64,000 bases of DNA from Pseudoclavibacter sp. RFBB5 (GTDB lineage Bacteria; Actinomycetota; Actinomycetes; Actinomycetales; Microbacteriaceae), in contig NZ_PSTZ01000010.1 of the NCBI RefSeq assembly GCF_002931555.1, positions 124,001-188,000 on the forward strand, written 5' to 3'. The notes under the pieces are model-generated. The model worked only from the letters and a program-made list of their open reading frames with translations. It was not told where the DNA came from and searched no databases. Position numbers and translations under genes: made by a program. Positions 9,656 to 19,612 of the stretch are shown piece after piece. Position 1 is the stretch's first letter. The number at the start of each line of letters is the position of its first letter.

Positions 9656-12184
9656 ATGGCAACAAAGAAACGTGGAAGCTGGAAGCGCGGTCCGTTGACG
9701 CGCGTCCTCGGCCTGGTCGGGGTGAGCGGCCTCGCCGCCGTCCTGATCACCGCGCTCGTGACTCCGCTCGTCTCCGTCGCCAACATCGCGGAGAACAGCT
9801 CGATCAACCTCTTCGAGAGCCTCCCCGACTACCTGGAGATCAACGAGCTCCAGCAGGTCACCGAGCTCTACGCGAAGCAGGGCGGGCAGGACGTGAAGTT
9901 CGCCCAGTTCTACAACCAGAACCGCGTCGAGGTGCCGCTCGACAAGATCTCGCCATGGGTTCCGCTCGCGGCGATCTCGGTGGAGGACCCGCGCTTCCGT
10001 GAACACGACGGCGTCGACGTCATCTCCGCGGCCCGCGCGCTCGTCACGTCCGTCATCGGCGACGCCTCCGCAGGCGCCTCCACCATCACCATGCAGTGGG
10101 TCCGCAACGTGCGCGTGCAGGAGGCCGAGGCCATCCTCGACCCCGCCGAGAGCGAGAAGGCCTACATCGAGGCGACCGACCCGAACACGGGGCGAAAGCT
10201 GCAGGAGATGCGCCTCGCCATCGGCGTCGAGCAGCAGTACTCGAAGGACGAGATCCTCCAGGGCTACCTCAACATCGCCCTCTTCGGCGGCACCACGTAC
10301 GGCATCGAGTCGGCCGCCCAGCGCTACTTCGGGAAGCCGGCGATCGACCTGAACCTGCAGGAGGCCGCAAGCCTGATCGCCATCGTGCAGGAGCCGAACG
10401 CCTACCGCCTCGACCGCGAAGAGAACATCGAGGGCAACAAGGAGCGCCGCGACTACATCCTCATGCGCATGATGGAGGAAGGCGCCATCGATCAGGCGAC
10501 CTACGAAGCCACCATCGCGTTGCCCGTCGAGCCGAACGTCAAGGACCCGAACCACGGCTGCGAGTTCGCGGAGGGCAACGCCAAGTACTTCTGCAAGTTC
10601 GTGCAGCTGTCCGTGCTCCAAGACGAGGCGTTCGGCGCCACCGAAGCTGAGCGCAACTTCAACCTCGCAGGCAAGGGCTACAAGATCTACACGTCCCTCG
10701 ACCTCGACATGCAGAGCGTGGCCACGCAGTCCATGCAGAACGCCGTGCCGTCGACCTACCCGGGAACCGATCTCGGCGCTGCCGCCTCCATGGTCGAGAA
10801 CGGTACGGGACGCATCCTCGCGATGGTGCAGAACACCCAGTTCAGCGAGGTCGCAGAGAACCAGGAGCAGCCCGGCGTCACCTCCGTGAACTACAACGCG
10901 GACTACGAGTACGGCGGCTCGACCGGCTTCCAGACCGGATCGACGTACAAGATCTTCACGCTCGCCGAGTGGATCGCGTCGGGCAAGTCGCTCTACTCCT
11001 CGGTGCCCGGCCAGAACCGCACCTTCTACCTGGAGAACTTCTCCAACACCTGCGAGGCCGAATCCGACGGCCCGTGGGCACCGACCAACGACAGCGGCCA
11101 GCGCGTCGGCACCGTCTCCGTGAAGTCGGCGACGGCGTCGTCGATCAACACCGCCTACGTGACGATGGCCGAGCGGCTCGACCAGTGCCGCATCCGCGAC
11201 ACCGCGATGGCACTCGGCGGCCACCGCGCTGACGGGGCCATCAACCAGTCCGTTCCCGCCGCCATCCTGGGCGCCGCCAACGAGATGGCGCCGCTGTCCA
11301 TGGCGACCGTCATGTCCGGCCTCGCGAACAACGGCGTCTCCTGCTCCCCCACGGGCATCGACCGCGTGACGCTGCCCGACGGCACCGAGGTCACCGGGCC
11401 CAAGTCACGCTGCATCCAGGCCGTCTCCCCGCAGGTCGCGGCCGGCGTCGACGAAGCCCTTGCTGGCGTCGTCAACGGGGGCACCGGCTCCCGGTCGAAC
11501 CCGGGCATCGTGCCGCTCATCGGCAAGACGGGCACCACCGACAACGGCCTGCAGACGTGGATGGTCGGGGCGACGACGAAGGTCGGCCTCGCTGTCTGGG
11601 TCGGCAACGCCAACGGCCTCCTGCCGATGTACGACGTCGACCTGCCGCTCGCGGCGGGAAGCCAGACACGTCACGTGCTCTTCAACGACATCATCGGGCA
11701 CGCGATGAGCACCTACGGGGGTGGAGACTTCCCCGAGTACGTCGAGGATGAGGACGCCCTGGTTCTCGCCACGATCCCAGACCTGACGGGACGCTCCACG
11801 GAAGAGGCGCGCCAGGTGCTCGAGAGCCTCGGCTTCGGCGTCTCGATCGGCCCTTCGGTCGACTCGGACCAGTCGCCCGGAAGCGTCGCGAACACCCTGC
11901 CGACCGCGAACACGCGTGTCGACAAGGGGACGACCGTCACCATCCACCCCTCCGCGCTCCCCGATGATTCGACGACCGGCCTGCTGGCTCCGGACGTGAC
12001 CGGGAAGACGCAGGACGAGGCGACCTCGCTTCTGGCGGGTGCAGGGTTCACCGGAACAGTGACCGTCATCTCCGAGGCGAGCGCCACCGTTCCGAGCGGC
12101 CAGGTGATTCGCACGGATCCTGCAACGGGTACGCCGATCGAGCCGACCGGGCAGCTTCGCCTGTTCGTCTCGTCTGGCCCCTAG
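9656..12184 (+). CDS. bifunctional class A penicillin-binding protein with two PASTA domains (copy 2)
   Basis: This is an 842-residue paralog of the PBP at 6112-8634, colinear over its whole length. GT51 motifs EDPRFREHDG, GASTITMQW and RKLQEMRLA, the transpeptidase serine in GSTYK, an SxN motif in SSINTAY and KTGTTD are all present, so both activities should be functional. It carries two PASTA repeats and ends LRLFVSSGP. The start is 4 bp after the phosphoesterase stop. The first copy has E/Q-type substitutions scattered through otherwise matching blocks, which indicates an old tandem duplication rather than a recent one. A hairpin follows directly. Confidence 0.95.
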   Translation: MATKKRGSWKRGPLTRVLGLVGVSGLAAVLITALVTPLVSVANIAENSSINLFESLPDYLEINELQQVTELYAKQGGQDVKFAQFYNQNRVEVPLDKISPWVPLAAISVEDPRFREHDGVDVISAARALVTSVIGDASAGASTITMQWVRNVRVQEAEAILDPAESEKAYIEATDPNTGRKLQEMRLAIGVEQQYSKDEILQGYLNIALFGGTTYGIESAAQRYFGKPAIDLNLQEAASLIAIVQEPNAYRLDREENIEGNKERRDYILMRMMEEGAIDQATYEATIALPVEPNVKDPNHGCEFAEGNAKYFCKFVQLSVLQDEAFGATEAERNFNLAGKGYKIYTSLDLDMQSVATQSMQNAVPSTYPGTDLGAAASMVENGTGRILAMVQNTQFSEVAENQEQPGVTSVNYNADYEYGGSTGFQTGSTYKIFTLAEWIASGKSLYSSVPGQNRTFYLENFSNTCEAESDGPWAPTNDSGQRVGTVSVKSATASSINTAYVTMAERLDQCRIRDTAMALGGHRADGAINQSVPAAILGAANEMAPLSMATVMSGLANNGVSCSPTGIDRVTLPDGTEVTGPKSRCIQAVSPQVAAGVDEALAGVVNGGTGSRSNPGIVPLIGKTGTTDNGLQTWMVGATTKVGLAVWVGNANGLLPMYDVDLPLAAGSQTRHVLFNDIIGHAMSTYGGGDFPEYVEDEDALVLATIPDLTGRSTEEARQVLESLGFGVSIGPSVDSDQSPGSVANTLPTANTRVDKGTTVTIHPSALPDDSTTGLLAPDVTGKTQDEATSLLAGAGFTGTVTVISEASATVPSGQVIRTDPATGTPIEPTGQLRLFVSSGP

Positions 12185-12193
12185 AAGTTTCCG

Positions 12194-12225
12194 TGGCTCG
12201 CGCCCTCGGTTGGCGGCGCGAGCCA
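12194..12225 (+). terminator. hairpin after the PBP operon
   Basis: Perfect 11-bp arms TGGCTCGCGCC (12194-12204) and GGCGCGAGCCA (12215-12225), ten bases after the stop of the second PBP. There is no strong T run, which is usual for high-GC actinobacterial terminators. Confidence 0.65.
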
Positions 12226-12269
12226 GCTTCGGGTACTCTTGGGGAGTTCGCCGCTCGGCGGTGAGCGAT

Positions 12270-12343
<74 letters not shown>

Positions 12344-12349
12344 CAGACA

Positions 12350-12383
12350 GGCCCGAGTTCGCAATGCGAGCTCGGGCCTTTTT
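12350..12383 (+). terminator. Rho-independent terminator of tRNA-Pro
   Basis: GGCCCGAG (12350-12357) pairs with CTCGGGCC (12371-12378), followed by TTTTT. It closes the tRNA-Pro transcription unit just before the kinase gene. Confidence 0.9.
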
Positions 12384-12432
12384 GCGCGCGCAGACTGGTG
12401 TACCTTCGGCGCATGTCGAACGCGAGGGCAAA

Positions 12433-13320
12433 GTGCTGATTCCGGACGACCTCGTGCGGCGCCTCTCGGGGCGGCCCGCGGACATCGGAGATGACGGCGA
12501 CGCCTGGCTGCGCCGACTGCCCTCGCTCATCGACGAGCGGCTCGACGCCTGGGATCTCTTGGTGGCTGGTGATGCCCGCCATGGGCACAACGCGATCGTC
12601 ATCCCGGTCACCCGGCGCGGTGAGCCGCAGATGCTGAAGCTCAGCTGGCCGCACCGGGAGGCGGCGTCCGAGCACCTCGGCCTGCGGCATTGGAACGGTG
12701 GAGGAATCGTGCGGCTGGCGGCCGCCCACCCCGCGGACTTCGCGCTGCTTCTCGAGCCCCTCGACTCCGGTCGAGACCTGCACGCGATCGAGACAGACGA
12801 CGCCTGCCTCGTGATCGGCGGCCTGCTGCGTCGGCTGAACGTCGCTCCCCCGCACTCGGTTCCTGACTTCCGCGCAGAGGCGCGCGGGTGGATCGAGCCG
12901 CTGCGTGCGCATCCGCCGTCCGTGCCCCGCCGCTGGGTGGACCGGGCGCTCGACACGTTCGACGCCAGACCCTACGAGCCGAGGCTGCTGCATCTGGATC
13001 TGCACTTCGGCAACGTGCTCGCGGCGGGTCGGGAGCCGTGGCTGGCGATCGACCCGAAGCCCGTGGCGGGTCCGGCCGGCTTCGAGGTGTACCCGGCGCT
13101 GCGCACCCGCGTCGAGGACTACCGCGGCGGGTCGCTCATGCACGCCGAGGTGCGGAGCCGAGTCGAGCTCATCTGCGGCGAGGCCGGCATCGACCTCGAC
13201 GACGCAAGAGAGTGGTGCATCGCGCATGCCGTGCTGAACGCCCACCAGGTCGCCGAGGAGGGATGGCCGACGCTCGTGACCATGCACCTGGCCATCGCGA
13301 AGGCGCTGTCGGACCTCTGA
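12433..13320 (+). CDS. aminoglycoside/streptomycin 6-phosphotransferase-like kinase (APH(6) type)
   Basis: This is a 295-residue protein of the protein-kinase-like fold. LLHLDLHFGNVL is the Brenner (HxDxxxxN) catalytic loop and AIDPKP the metal-binding DxK segment that marks the APH(6)/hydroxyurea-type family, whose founding members phosphorylate streptomycin. The chosen GTG at 12433 follows GAGGG (12424-12428) and lies after the tRNA terminator; the frame is open further upstream through the tRNA itself, which cannot be coding. It stands alone. Whether it acts on an aminoglycoside or on a cellular substrate cannot be told from sequence. Confidence 0.85.
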   Translation: MLIPDDLVRRLSGRPADIGDDGDAWLRRLPSLIDERLDAWDLLVAGDARHGHNAIVIPVTRRGEPQMLKLSWPHREAASEHLGLRHWNGGGIVRLAAAHPADFALLLEPLDSGRDLHAIETDDACLVIGGLLRRLNVAPPHSVPDFRAEARGWIEPLRAHPPSVPRRWVDRALDTFDARPYEPRLLHLDLHFGNVLAAGREPWLAIDPKPVAGPAGFEVYPALRTRVEDYRGGSLMHAEVRSRVELICGEAGIDLDDAREWCIAHAVLNAHQVAEEGWPTLVTMHLAIAKALSDL

Positions 13321-13370
13321 GTGCGCGCACGGGGCCGGATACCCGAGAGGCGGTCAGCTGTTTCTCGTTT

Positions 13371-13398
13371 GTAAACTCTCGACTCCCATCTGGTTTAC
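13371..13398. promoter_or_regulatory. candidate operator upstream of the flavin oxidase operon
   Basis: Inverted repeat GTAAAC (13371-13376) and GTTTAC (13393-13398) in an AT-rich patch 40 bp before the oxidase ATG. The left arm also overlaps a GTTTGTAAAC palindrome. A LysR regulator encoded in the same operon is the obvious candidate ligand. This is inference from position. Confidence 0.4.
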
Positions 13399-13437
13399 GT
13401 CTTGTGTCGCGGGCGAGATCGTCGCAGGATCGTCAGC

Positions 13438-14559
13438 ATGGATGCAGACGTCATTGTCATCGGCCTCGGGGCCGCCGGTTCGTACGCGTCCTGGAACCTC
13501 GCCTGCAACGGCGCGAGCGTGCTCGGCCTCGAGGCGCAGTCGCTCATCCACGACGACGGGGCCTACGCGGGCGAGAGCCGTCTGTTCCGCGCGGCGTACC
13601 ACGAGGGCGCCCACTACGTGCCGCTGCTCCTCGCATCCCGTCGAGCATGGCTGGAACTCGCCGACGAGAGCCTCGCTCCGATCTTCCACCCGACCGGGGT
13701 GCTCTCGATCGGGTCACCGGCAGACCCCCGCATGGAGCAGGTCCGTCGTTCGCTCGCCGCGGCCGACATCCCGCACACCACGTTCACGACCGCAGAACTC
13801 GCGGCACGCTACCCGCAGCACCAGGAGCTGAGCGACGAGATCGCTGTGCTCGACGAGCTGGGCGGCGCGCTTCGACCGGAATCGGCAGTCACCGAGATCC
13901 AACGGCGCGCAACCGCGGCCGGCGCCGAGCTCCGCGGCAACTCGCCGGTGCTCTCGGTCGAGGAGACCGGTGACGCTGTCCGCGTCGTGACCCCCGAGGG
14001 CACGCTCACGGCCAAGCAGGTCATCGTCTCGGCTGGCATCTGGACCCCGAAGCTCCTGCCGACCCTCGACCGGCACCTCACGATCAAGCCCATCGCCCTC
14101 ACCTGGTTCGCCCCGCAGAACCCCGGCGACTTCGCCCCCTCCGTCTTCCCCGCGTTCATCCGCGACCACGGCGCGGTGCACATCTTCGGCGTCCCGACGC
14201 TCGACGGCTCGCTCGTGAAAGCCGGCTACGACGCGAAGTGGGGAGACATCGATGCCCCCGGCCACCTCGAACGCCGGTTGAGCGCCGCGGAACGCGCGAA
14301 GATCTCGCGAGACATCCACACCCTCCTCCCCGGACTTCCGGACGGGATCGCGAAGCACTCCGTGCACGCCGACATCTTCACCGCCGACAAGACCCCAGTC
14401 ATCGGGAGGATCAGCGACCGGGTCACGGTCGGCACTGGATACTCGGGGCACGGGTTCAAGTTCACCCCCGCCTTCGGCGACCTCCTCGCGGACATCGCGC
14501 TGGACCGCACGCCCGAGTTCGACATCTCCCGCCTGTCCCCGCACCGGTTCGCCGCATGA
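13438..14559 (+). CDS. FAD-dependent amine oxidase (sarcosine/N-methyltryptophan oxidase-like)
   Basis: This is a 373-residue flavoprotein of the DAO/MSOX family. VIVIGLGAAGSYASW is the Rossmann dinucleotide-binding motif at the N-terminus, and GYSGHGFKFTPAFGDLLADIAL is the C-terminal flavin/substrate signature of MSOX-type enzymes. In those enzymes a Cys shortly before the TPDE-like segment holds the flavin covalently; the corresponding stretch here reads SVHADIFTADKTPVIG and has no Cys, so the flavin is probably non-covalent. The ATG at 13438 is preferred over an upstream in-frame start. It overlaps the LysR gene by four bases and is in an operon with a GltS-type symporter, suggesting catabolism of an N-methyl or related amino acid. 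Confidence 0.85.
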   Translation: MDADVIVIGLGAAGSYASWNLACNGASVLGLEAQSLIHDDGAYAGESRLFRAAYHEGAHYVPLLLASRRAWLELADESLAPIFHPTGVLSIGSPADPRMEQVRRSLAAADIPHTTFTTAELAARYPQHQELSDEIAVLDELGGALRPESAVTEIQRRATAAGAELRGNSPVLSVEETGDAVRVVTPEGTLTAKQVIVSAGIWTPKLLPTLDRHLTIKPIALTWFAPQNPGDFAPSVFPAFIRDHGAVHIFGVPTLDGSLVKAGYDAKWGDIDAPGHLERRLSAAERAKISRDIHTLLPGLPDGIAKHSVHADIFTADKTPVIGRISDRVTVGTGYSGHGFKFTPAFGDLLADIALDRTPEFDISRLSPHRFAA

Positions 14560-15458
14560 GCGAGATCAGCCTCAAGCAGCTGCGGTGCTTCGTCGCCGTC
14601 TACACGGAGCGGAGCTTCACACGCGCAGCCAAACGACTCGGCCTGGCCCAATCGCCCGTGAGCCAGGCCGTGGCCGCACTCGAGAGCCAGCTCGGCGTGA
14701 CGCTCTTCGAACGTGGCGGCCGCGATGTCACGCCGACGCCAGCCGCCGAGGCCCTGTACCCGGAGGCCGTCGAGATCCGCCGCCGCGCCGAGGGTCTCCA
14801 GCGCCTCGCGTCGGCAGCCAGCGAGCAGCCCGCGACACGGGTGCTGCGTATCGGCTCGGTCAGCTCGCTGTTCGCCAGCGCGCTGCCCGCGCTCATCCGC
14901 TCGGAAGCGCTTGCACCCTTCGCCGTCGACGTGTCAGACGGGAGCAACGCGGACCTGACGGCGTCTGTCGACGACGGCGACCTCGATGTCGCCCTGCTCC
15001 GGGACCTGTCCCCCGACAGCGACCGGCACGTGGTCGCCTTCCGCGAGCGCCTCTGCGTCGCGGTCGCTGAGGGACACGAGCTCGCAGGCCGGGAGGCGAT
15101 CTCCACCGACGAGCTGCGCGACCATCCCCTGGTGCTCTTCGACCGGGGCCGCGCTCCGCTCGCGTTCGATCTGACGGTGGGTGCCTTCCTCCGGTCGGGC
15201 AACCCGTTGCGCATCGCCTCCCGGGTGACCAGCGAGCAGGCGATGCTCGGACTCGTGAGCTGTGGGCTCGGGGTCGCTCTCGTCCCGCAGTCCCTCGCGG
15301 TGCATCCGTGGCCCGGGGTGGCGTTCCGCGAGCTGCAGGATGCGGAGCACAGCTACCCATTGGCCGTTCGGGTCACCGCCGGCGACCCGCTTGGCCTCCT
15401 CGAACCGCTGGCCACGTCCCTCCGTTCCTGGGCGTCCGCGCACGCCCTCATCCGCTGA
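14556..15458 (+). CDS. LysR family transcriptional regulator
   Basis: This is a 300-residue protein with an N-terminal winged helix (SLKQLRCFVAVYTERSFTRAAKRLGLAQSPVSQAVAALESQLG) and a periplasmic-binding-protein-like effector domain. It is translationally coupled to the oxidase (ATGA at 14556-14559) and lies upstream of the symporter, on the same strand. This is unlike the common divergent LysR layout. The likely targets are its own operon and the AT-rich inverted repeat near 13371-13398; the inducer is unknown but could be the oxidase substrate. Confidence 0.92.
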   Translation: MSEISLKQLRCFVAVYTERSFTRAAKRLGLAQSPVSQAVAALESQLGVTLFERGGRDVTPTPAAEALYPEAVEIRRRAEGLQRLASAASEQPATRVLRIGSVSSLFASALPALIRSEALAPFAVDVSDGSNADLTASVDDGDLDVALLRDLSPDSDRHVVAFRERLCVAVAEGHELAGREAISTDELRDHPLVLFDRGRAPLAFDLTVGAFLRSGNPLRIASRVTSEQAMLGLVSCGLGVALVPQSLAVHPWPGVAFRELQDAEHSYPLAVRVTAGDPLGLLEPLATSLRSWASAHALIR

Positions 15459-15522
15459 CCACACCACCCCAGCCGGTCACCGTCGACCGGGCAGAAGATC
15501 CCCACCACAGAAAAGAGTCCCC

Positions 15523-16899
15523 GTGGAGTACACGCCTCAAGCTCTCCTCGTCGACGCAGGCCTCATCGGCATGCTGCTCATCATCGGTACGCTCGCGAGA
15601 GCCACGATCAAGCCCCTGCAGACCATGATGATCCCGGCTTCCGTCATCGCGGGTGCGCTCGGCCTGCTCCTCGGCCCGAACGGGTTCGGGCTGCTGCCCT
15701 TCTCCGACCAGCTCGGCACGTACGGCTCCCTGCTCATCGTCATCGTGTTCGCGTGCCTCGCGCTCACCGATGACTTCAATATCTTCAAGATCGGCCGCAA
15801 CGTGGCCGGCTTCGCCGCCTACGGAGTGCTCATGTACTCGCTGCAGGTGGTCATCGGCCTCGTGCTCGTGCTGCTCCTGCTCGGCCCGCTGCTCGGGGCG
15901 CCAGACAGCATCGGCCTGATGCTCTTCGCCGGCTGGGCTGGCGGCTTCGGCTCTGCGGCTGCGATCGGGGCGGTGTTCGCGGATGCAGGGCAGCCGGAGG
16001 TGCAGTCGATCGCGTTCACGGCGGCGACCGTCGGCATGCTCGTCGGTGTGGTCGGCGGCATCATCCAGGCGAAGATCGGCGCGATGCGCGGCCACGCGAA
16101 GGAGTTCGCGGGCATGAAGGGCATGCCGGATGATCTGCGCACGGGCGTGCTCGACCAGGTCAAGGCGCGCCCCGTGATCGGCACGCACACCTTCTCAGGC
16201 GGCACGATCGAGTCGCTCGCATTCCAGGCGGCGATCGTCGCGGCCGTCGCCGCGGGCGCCTATGGCATCAACCTGGTGCTCGGCGAGCTCATCCCTGCGG
16301 TCGCGTTCCCGCTCTTCTCCATCGCGTTCATCGTCGGCCTCGTGCTCCGGGGCCTCATGGCGGTCACCAAGACCCGCAAGTACATCGACCCCGACTCGCT
16401 CCGTTCGGTCTCGGGCGCGGCGACCGACGTCCTCGTCGTGTGCGGCATGGTGTCGATCGTGCCGAGCATCGTCGCCGACAACTGGCTGGCGCTGCTCATC
16501 CTGTTCCTCGTCGGGCTCGCCTTCTGCCTGTTCCTGGGGTTCTTCGCGGCGCCGCGACTCATGCAGGACGGCTGGTTCGAGCGTCAGCTCTTCACGTGGG
16601 GCTGGGCGACCGGCGCCGTCGCGACGGGCATCGCGCTGCTGCGCATCGTCGACCCCCGCATGAAGTCGCGCACACTCGAGGACTTCTCGATCGCCTACCT
16701 GCCTGTGGTCCCCGTCGAGGTTGCCGCCATCACGTTCGTCCCACTGCTCGTCATCGGCGGCGCCGCGTGGGTCGCGGTCGGCATCTGGGGTGCGATCGCG
16801 CTGGTCGCGGCCATCGGAGGCGCGATCGTGATCTTCACGGGCCGCAAGGGGAGCGGCAGAGCTGGGTCTGATGCGAACGAGGCGGTGACCACGTTCTGA
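15523..16899 (+). CDS. sodium:glutamate symporter (GltS/ESS family)-like
   Basis: This is a 458-residue polytopic membrane protein. Hydrophobic segments run throughout, including two glycine-rich re-entrant-like regions (FAGWAGGFGSAAAIGAVFADAG around 130-155 and a second LFTWGWATGAVATGIALLRIVDP around 350-375) typical of the GltS two-repeat fold. GTG at 15523 is chosen; an AAAAGAG element lies seven bases upstream. It is third gene of the oxidase-LysR operon, 64 bp after LysR. The substrate need not be glutamate; an amino-acid substrate for the oxidase is a reasonable inference. Confidence 0.85.
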   Translation: MEYTPQALLVDAGLIGMLLIIGTLARATIKPLQTMMIPASVIAGALGLLLGPNGFGLLPFSDQLGTYGSLLIVIVFACLALTDDFNIFKIGRNVAGFAAYGVLMYSLQVVIGLVLVLLLLGPLLGAPDSIGLMLFAGWAGGFGSAAAIGAVFADAGQPEVQSIAFTAATVGMLVGVVGGIIQAKIGAMRGHAKEFAGMKGMPDDLRTGVLDQVKARPVIGTHTFSGGTIESLAFQAAIVAAVAAGAYGINLVLGELIPAVAFPLFSIAFIVGLVLRGLMAVTKTRKYIDPDSLRSVSGAATDVLVVCGMVSIVPSIVADNWLALLILFLVGLAFCLFLGFFAAPRLMQDGWFERQLFTWGWATGAVATGIALLRIVDPRMKSRTLEDFSIAYLPVVPVEVAAITFVPLLVIGGAAWVAVGIWGAIALVAAIGGAIVIFTGRKGSGRAGSDANEAVTTF

Positions 16900-16995
16900 G
16901 GGCACTCCGCCCGCAGATGGGTTGTTCTCGCCCCATTTCGGGCGTCGAGACGGGGTGAGAACGACCCATCCGGAGAGGATGCGCCGAGCGAATCC

Positions 16996-17504
16996 TCAGC
17001 CGCGCAGGATCCCTGCCGCGTAGGCGGCCTGACCGATGTGCTGGGCCGCGTCGTCGATGATGCTGACGAGGCGGGCGGCTCGCGTGACGGGCGGGTCCCA
17101 GTCCTCGTCGATGACCTCGCCGAGGGCGTCTGCGCTGAGCGAGCGGATGTGCGCGCGCAGCGCATCCGTCGCGGCACGCAGGTAGTCGAGCAGCAGCGCC
17201 GCGTCGTCGACGACCACGGCCCGCGCCTCGGCGGGCGTGTGCCCGTATCCGACTGAATCGCCCAGCTCGTCGAGCCCGAAGCGGGTGTCGAATCCTTGCG
17301 AGGACCAGACTTCCTCACCCTCGGTGAGCCCGGCGACCTGCGCGTCGATCTCGCGTCCCGTGTGCCAGAGCAGCCAGGCGATCGAGTTGTCGTGCCCGCC
17401 CGGGTGCGCGTTGAGCGCGTCGGGGCTCAGCTCGGTGGCGAGGCGCCCGGCGGCTTCGAGGGGGCGCCCGGCGAAGTCGTCGAGCACGTCGACCGCGGAC
17501 GCGC

Positions 17505-17508
<4 letters not shown>
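16996..17508 (-). CDS. DinB superfamily protein (possible mycothiol-dependent transferase)
   Basis: This is a 170-residue four-helix DinB/DUF664-type protein. The metal-binding histidines expected in the fold are visible in GGHDNSIAWLLWHTGRE (residue 40-60 region) and in DDAAQHIGQAAYAAGIL near the C-terminus. Actinobacterial members often act as mycothiol S-transferases or in maleylpyruvate isomerisation. Its ATG at 17508 overlaps the stop of the adjacent thiol-dependent reductase gene by four bases, which supports a thiol-transfer role. Confidence 0.8.
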
Positions 17509-18608
<1,100 letters not shown>

Positions 18609-18761
18609 GTCGCAATCCTAGGAAGCGGATGTGGATGCTCCCTGGGGGCGGAGGTGCGGGGTGGGAGGGCGTCAGGCTGCGGGAATAATTTCACTGGCCC
18701 AAGACATAACTAAAGTGTCGTCCTGCGACTGCCGGGCGATGCGATTCAACGAAGGAGCAGT

Positions 18762-19544
18762 ATGTCCCGGTTCACCAACAAGGTCGTTCTGATCACTGGC
18801 GGAGGGTCCGGCCTCGGCCGCGCGACCGCCGTCCGCGTCGCGAGCGAGGGTGGGAAGCTCGCGCTCGTCGACATCTCCGAGCAGGGTCTCGAGGCGAGCA
18901 AGGCCGCCGTCCTCGAAGCTGCGCCAGACGCCGAGGTCTTCACGACGACCGCGGACGTCTCGAGCGAAGCCGAGACCGAGGCGTACGTCACGGCCACCGT
19001 GGAGCGCTTCGGCCGTATCGACGGCTTCTTCAACAACGCCGGCATCGAGGGCCGCCAGAACCTCACCGAGGACTTCGGCGCCGAGGAGTTCGAGCGGGTC
19101 GTCTCCATCAACCTCCGCGGCGTCTTCCTCGGTCTCGAGAAGGTGCTCAAGGTCATGCGCGAGCAGGGCTCCGGCTACGTCGTGAACACGGCTTCCGTCG
19201 GCGGCATCCGCGGCGTCGGCAACCAGTCCGGCTACGCCGCCGCGAAGCACGGAGTCGTCGGCCTGACCCGCAACTCGGCCGTCGAGTACGGCCAGTTCGG
19301 CGTGCGCATCAACGCCATCGCGCCCGGCGCGATCTGGACCCCGATGGTCGAGAACTCCATGCGTCAGCTCGACGCCGAGAACCCCAAGAAGGCGGCAGAG
19401 CAGTTCATCCAGATCAACCCGACGAAGCGATACGGACAGCCGGAGGAGATCGCGGCCGTCGTCGCGTTCCTCCTCTCGGACGACGCGAGCTACATCAACG
19501 CGGCAGTTGTGCCGATCGATGGCGGGCAGTCCGCGAAGTACTAG
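18762..19544 (+). CDS. SDR family oxidoreductase (levodione-reductase-like)
   Basis: This is a 260-residue classical short-chain dehydrogenase. TGGGSGLGRA is the NAD(P)-binding glycine motif, NNAG is present, and the catalytic triad is Ser in NTASVGG with YAAAK. The C-terminus PIDGGQSAKY completes the fold. The acidic residue ending the second strand (LALVDIS) favours NAD over NADP. Overall wording resembles actinobacterial levodione reductases, but substrate cannot be assigned. ATG at 18762 has GGAG seven bases upstream. The 70 bp before it contain an AT-rich promoter-like stretch. Confidence 0.9.
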   Translation: MSRFTNKVVLITGGGSGLGRATAVRVASEGGKLALVDISEQGLEASKAAVLEAAPDAEVFTTTADVSSEAETEAYVTATVERFGRIDGFFNNAGIEGRQNLTEDFGAEEFERVVSINLRGVFLGLEKVLKVMREQGSGYVVNTASVGGIRGVGNQSGYAAAKHGVVGLTRNSAVEYGQFGVRINAIAPGAIWTPMVENSMRQLDAENPKKAAEQFIQINPTKRYGQPEEIAAVVAFLLSDDASYINAAVVPIDGGQSAKY

Positions 19545-19612
19545 CCGGGCGCCGATCTCGGAACGGGGCGGCGGGCCCGACCGTCAGCAGGCCACGGGTC
19601 TACGCTGACGGC

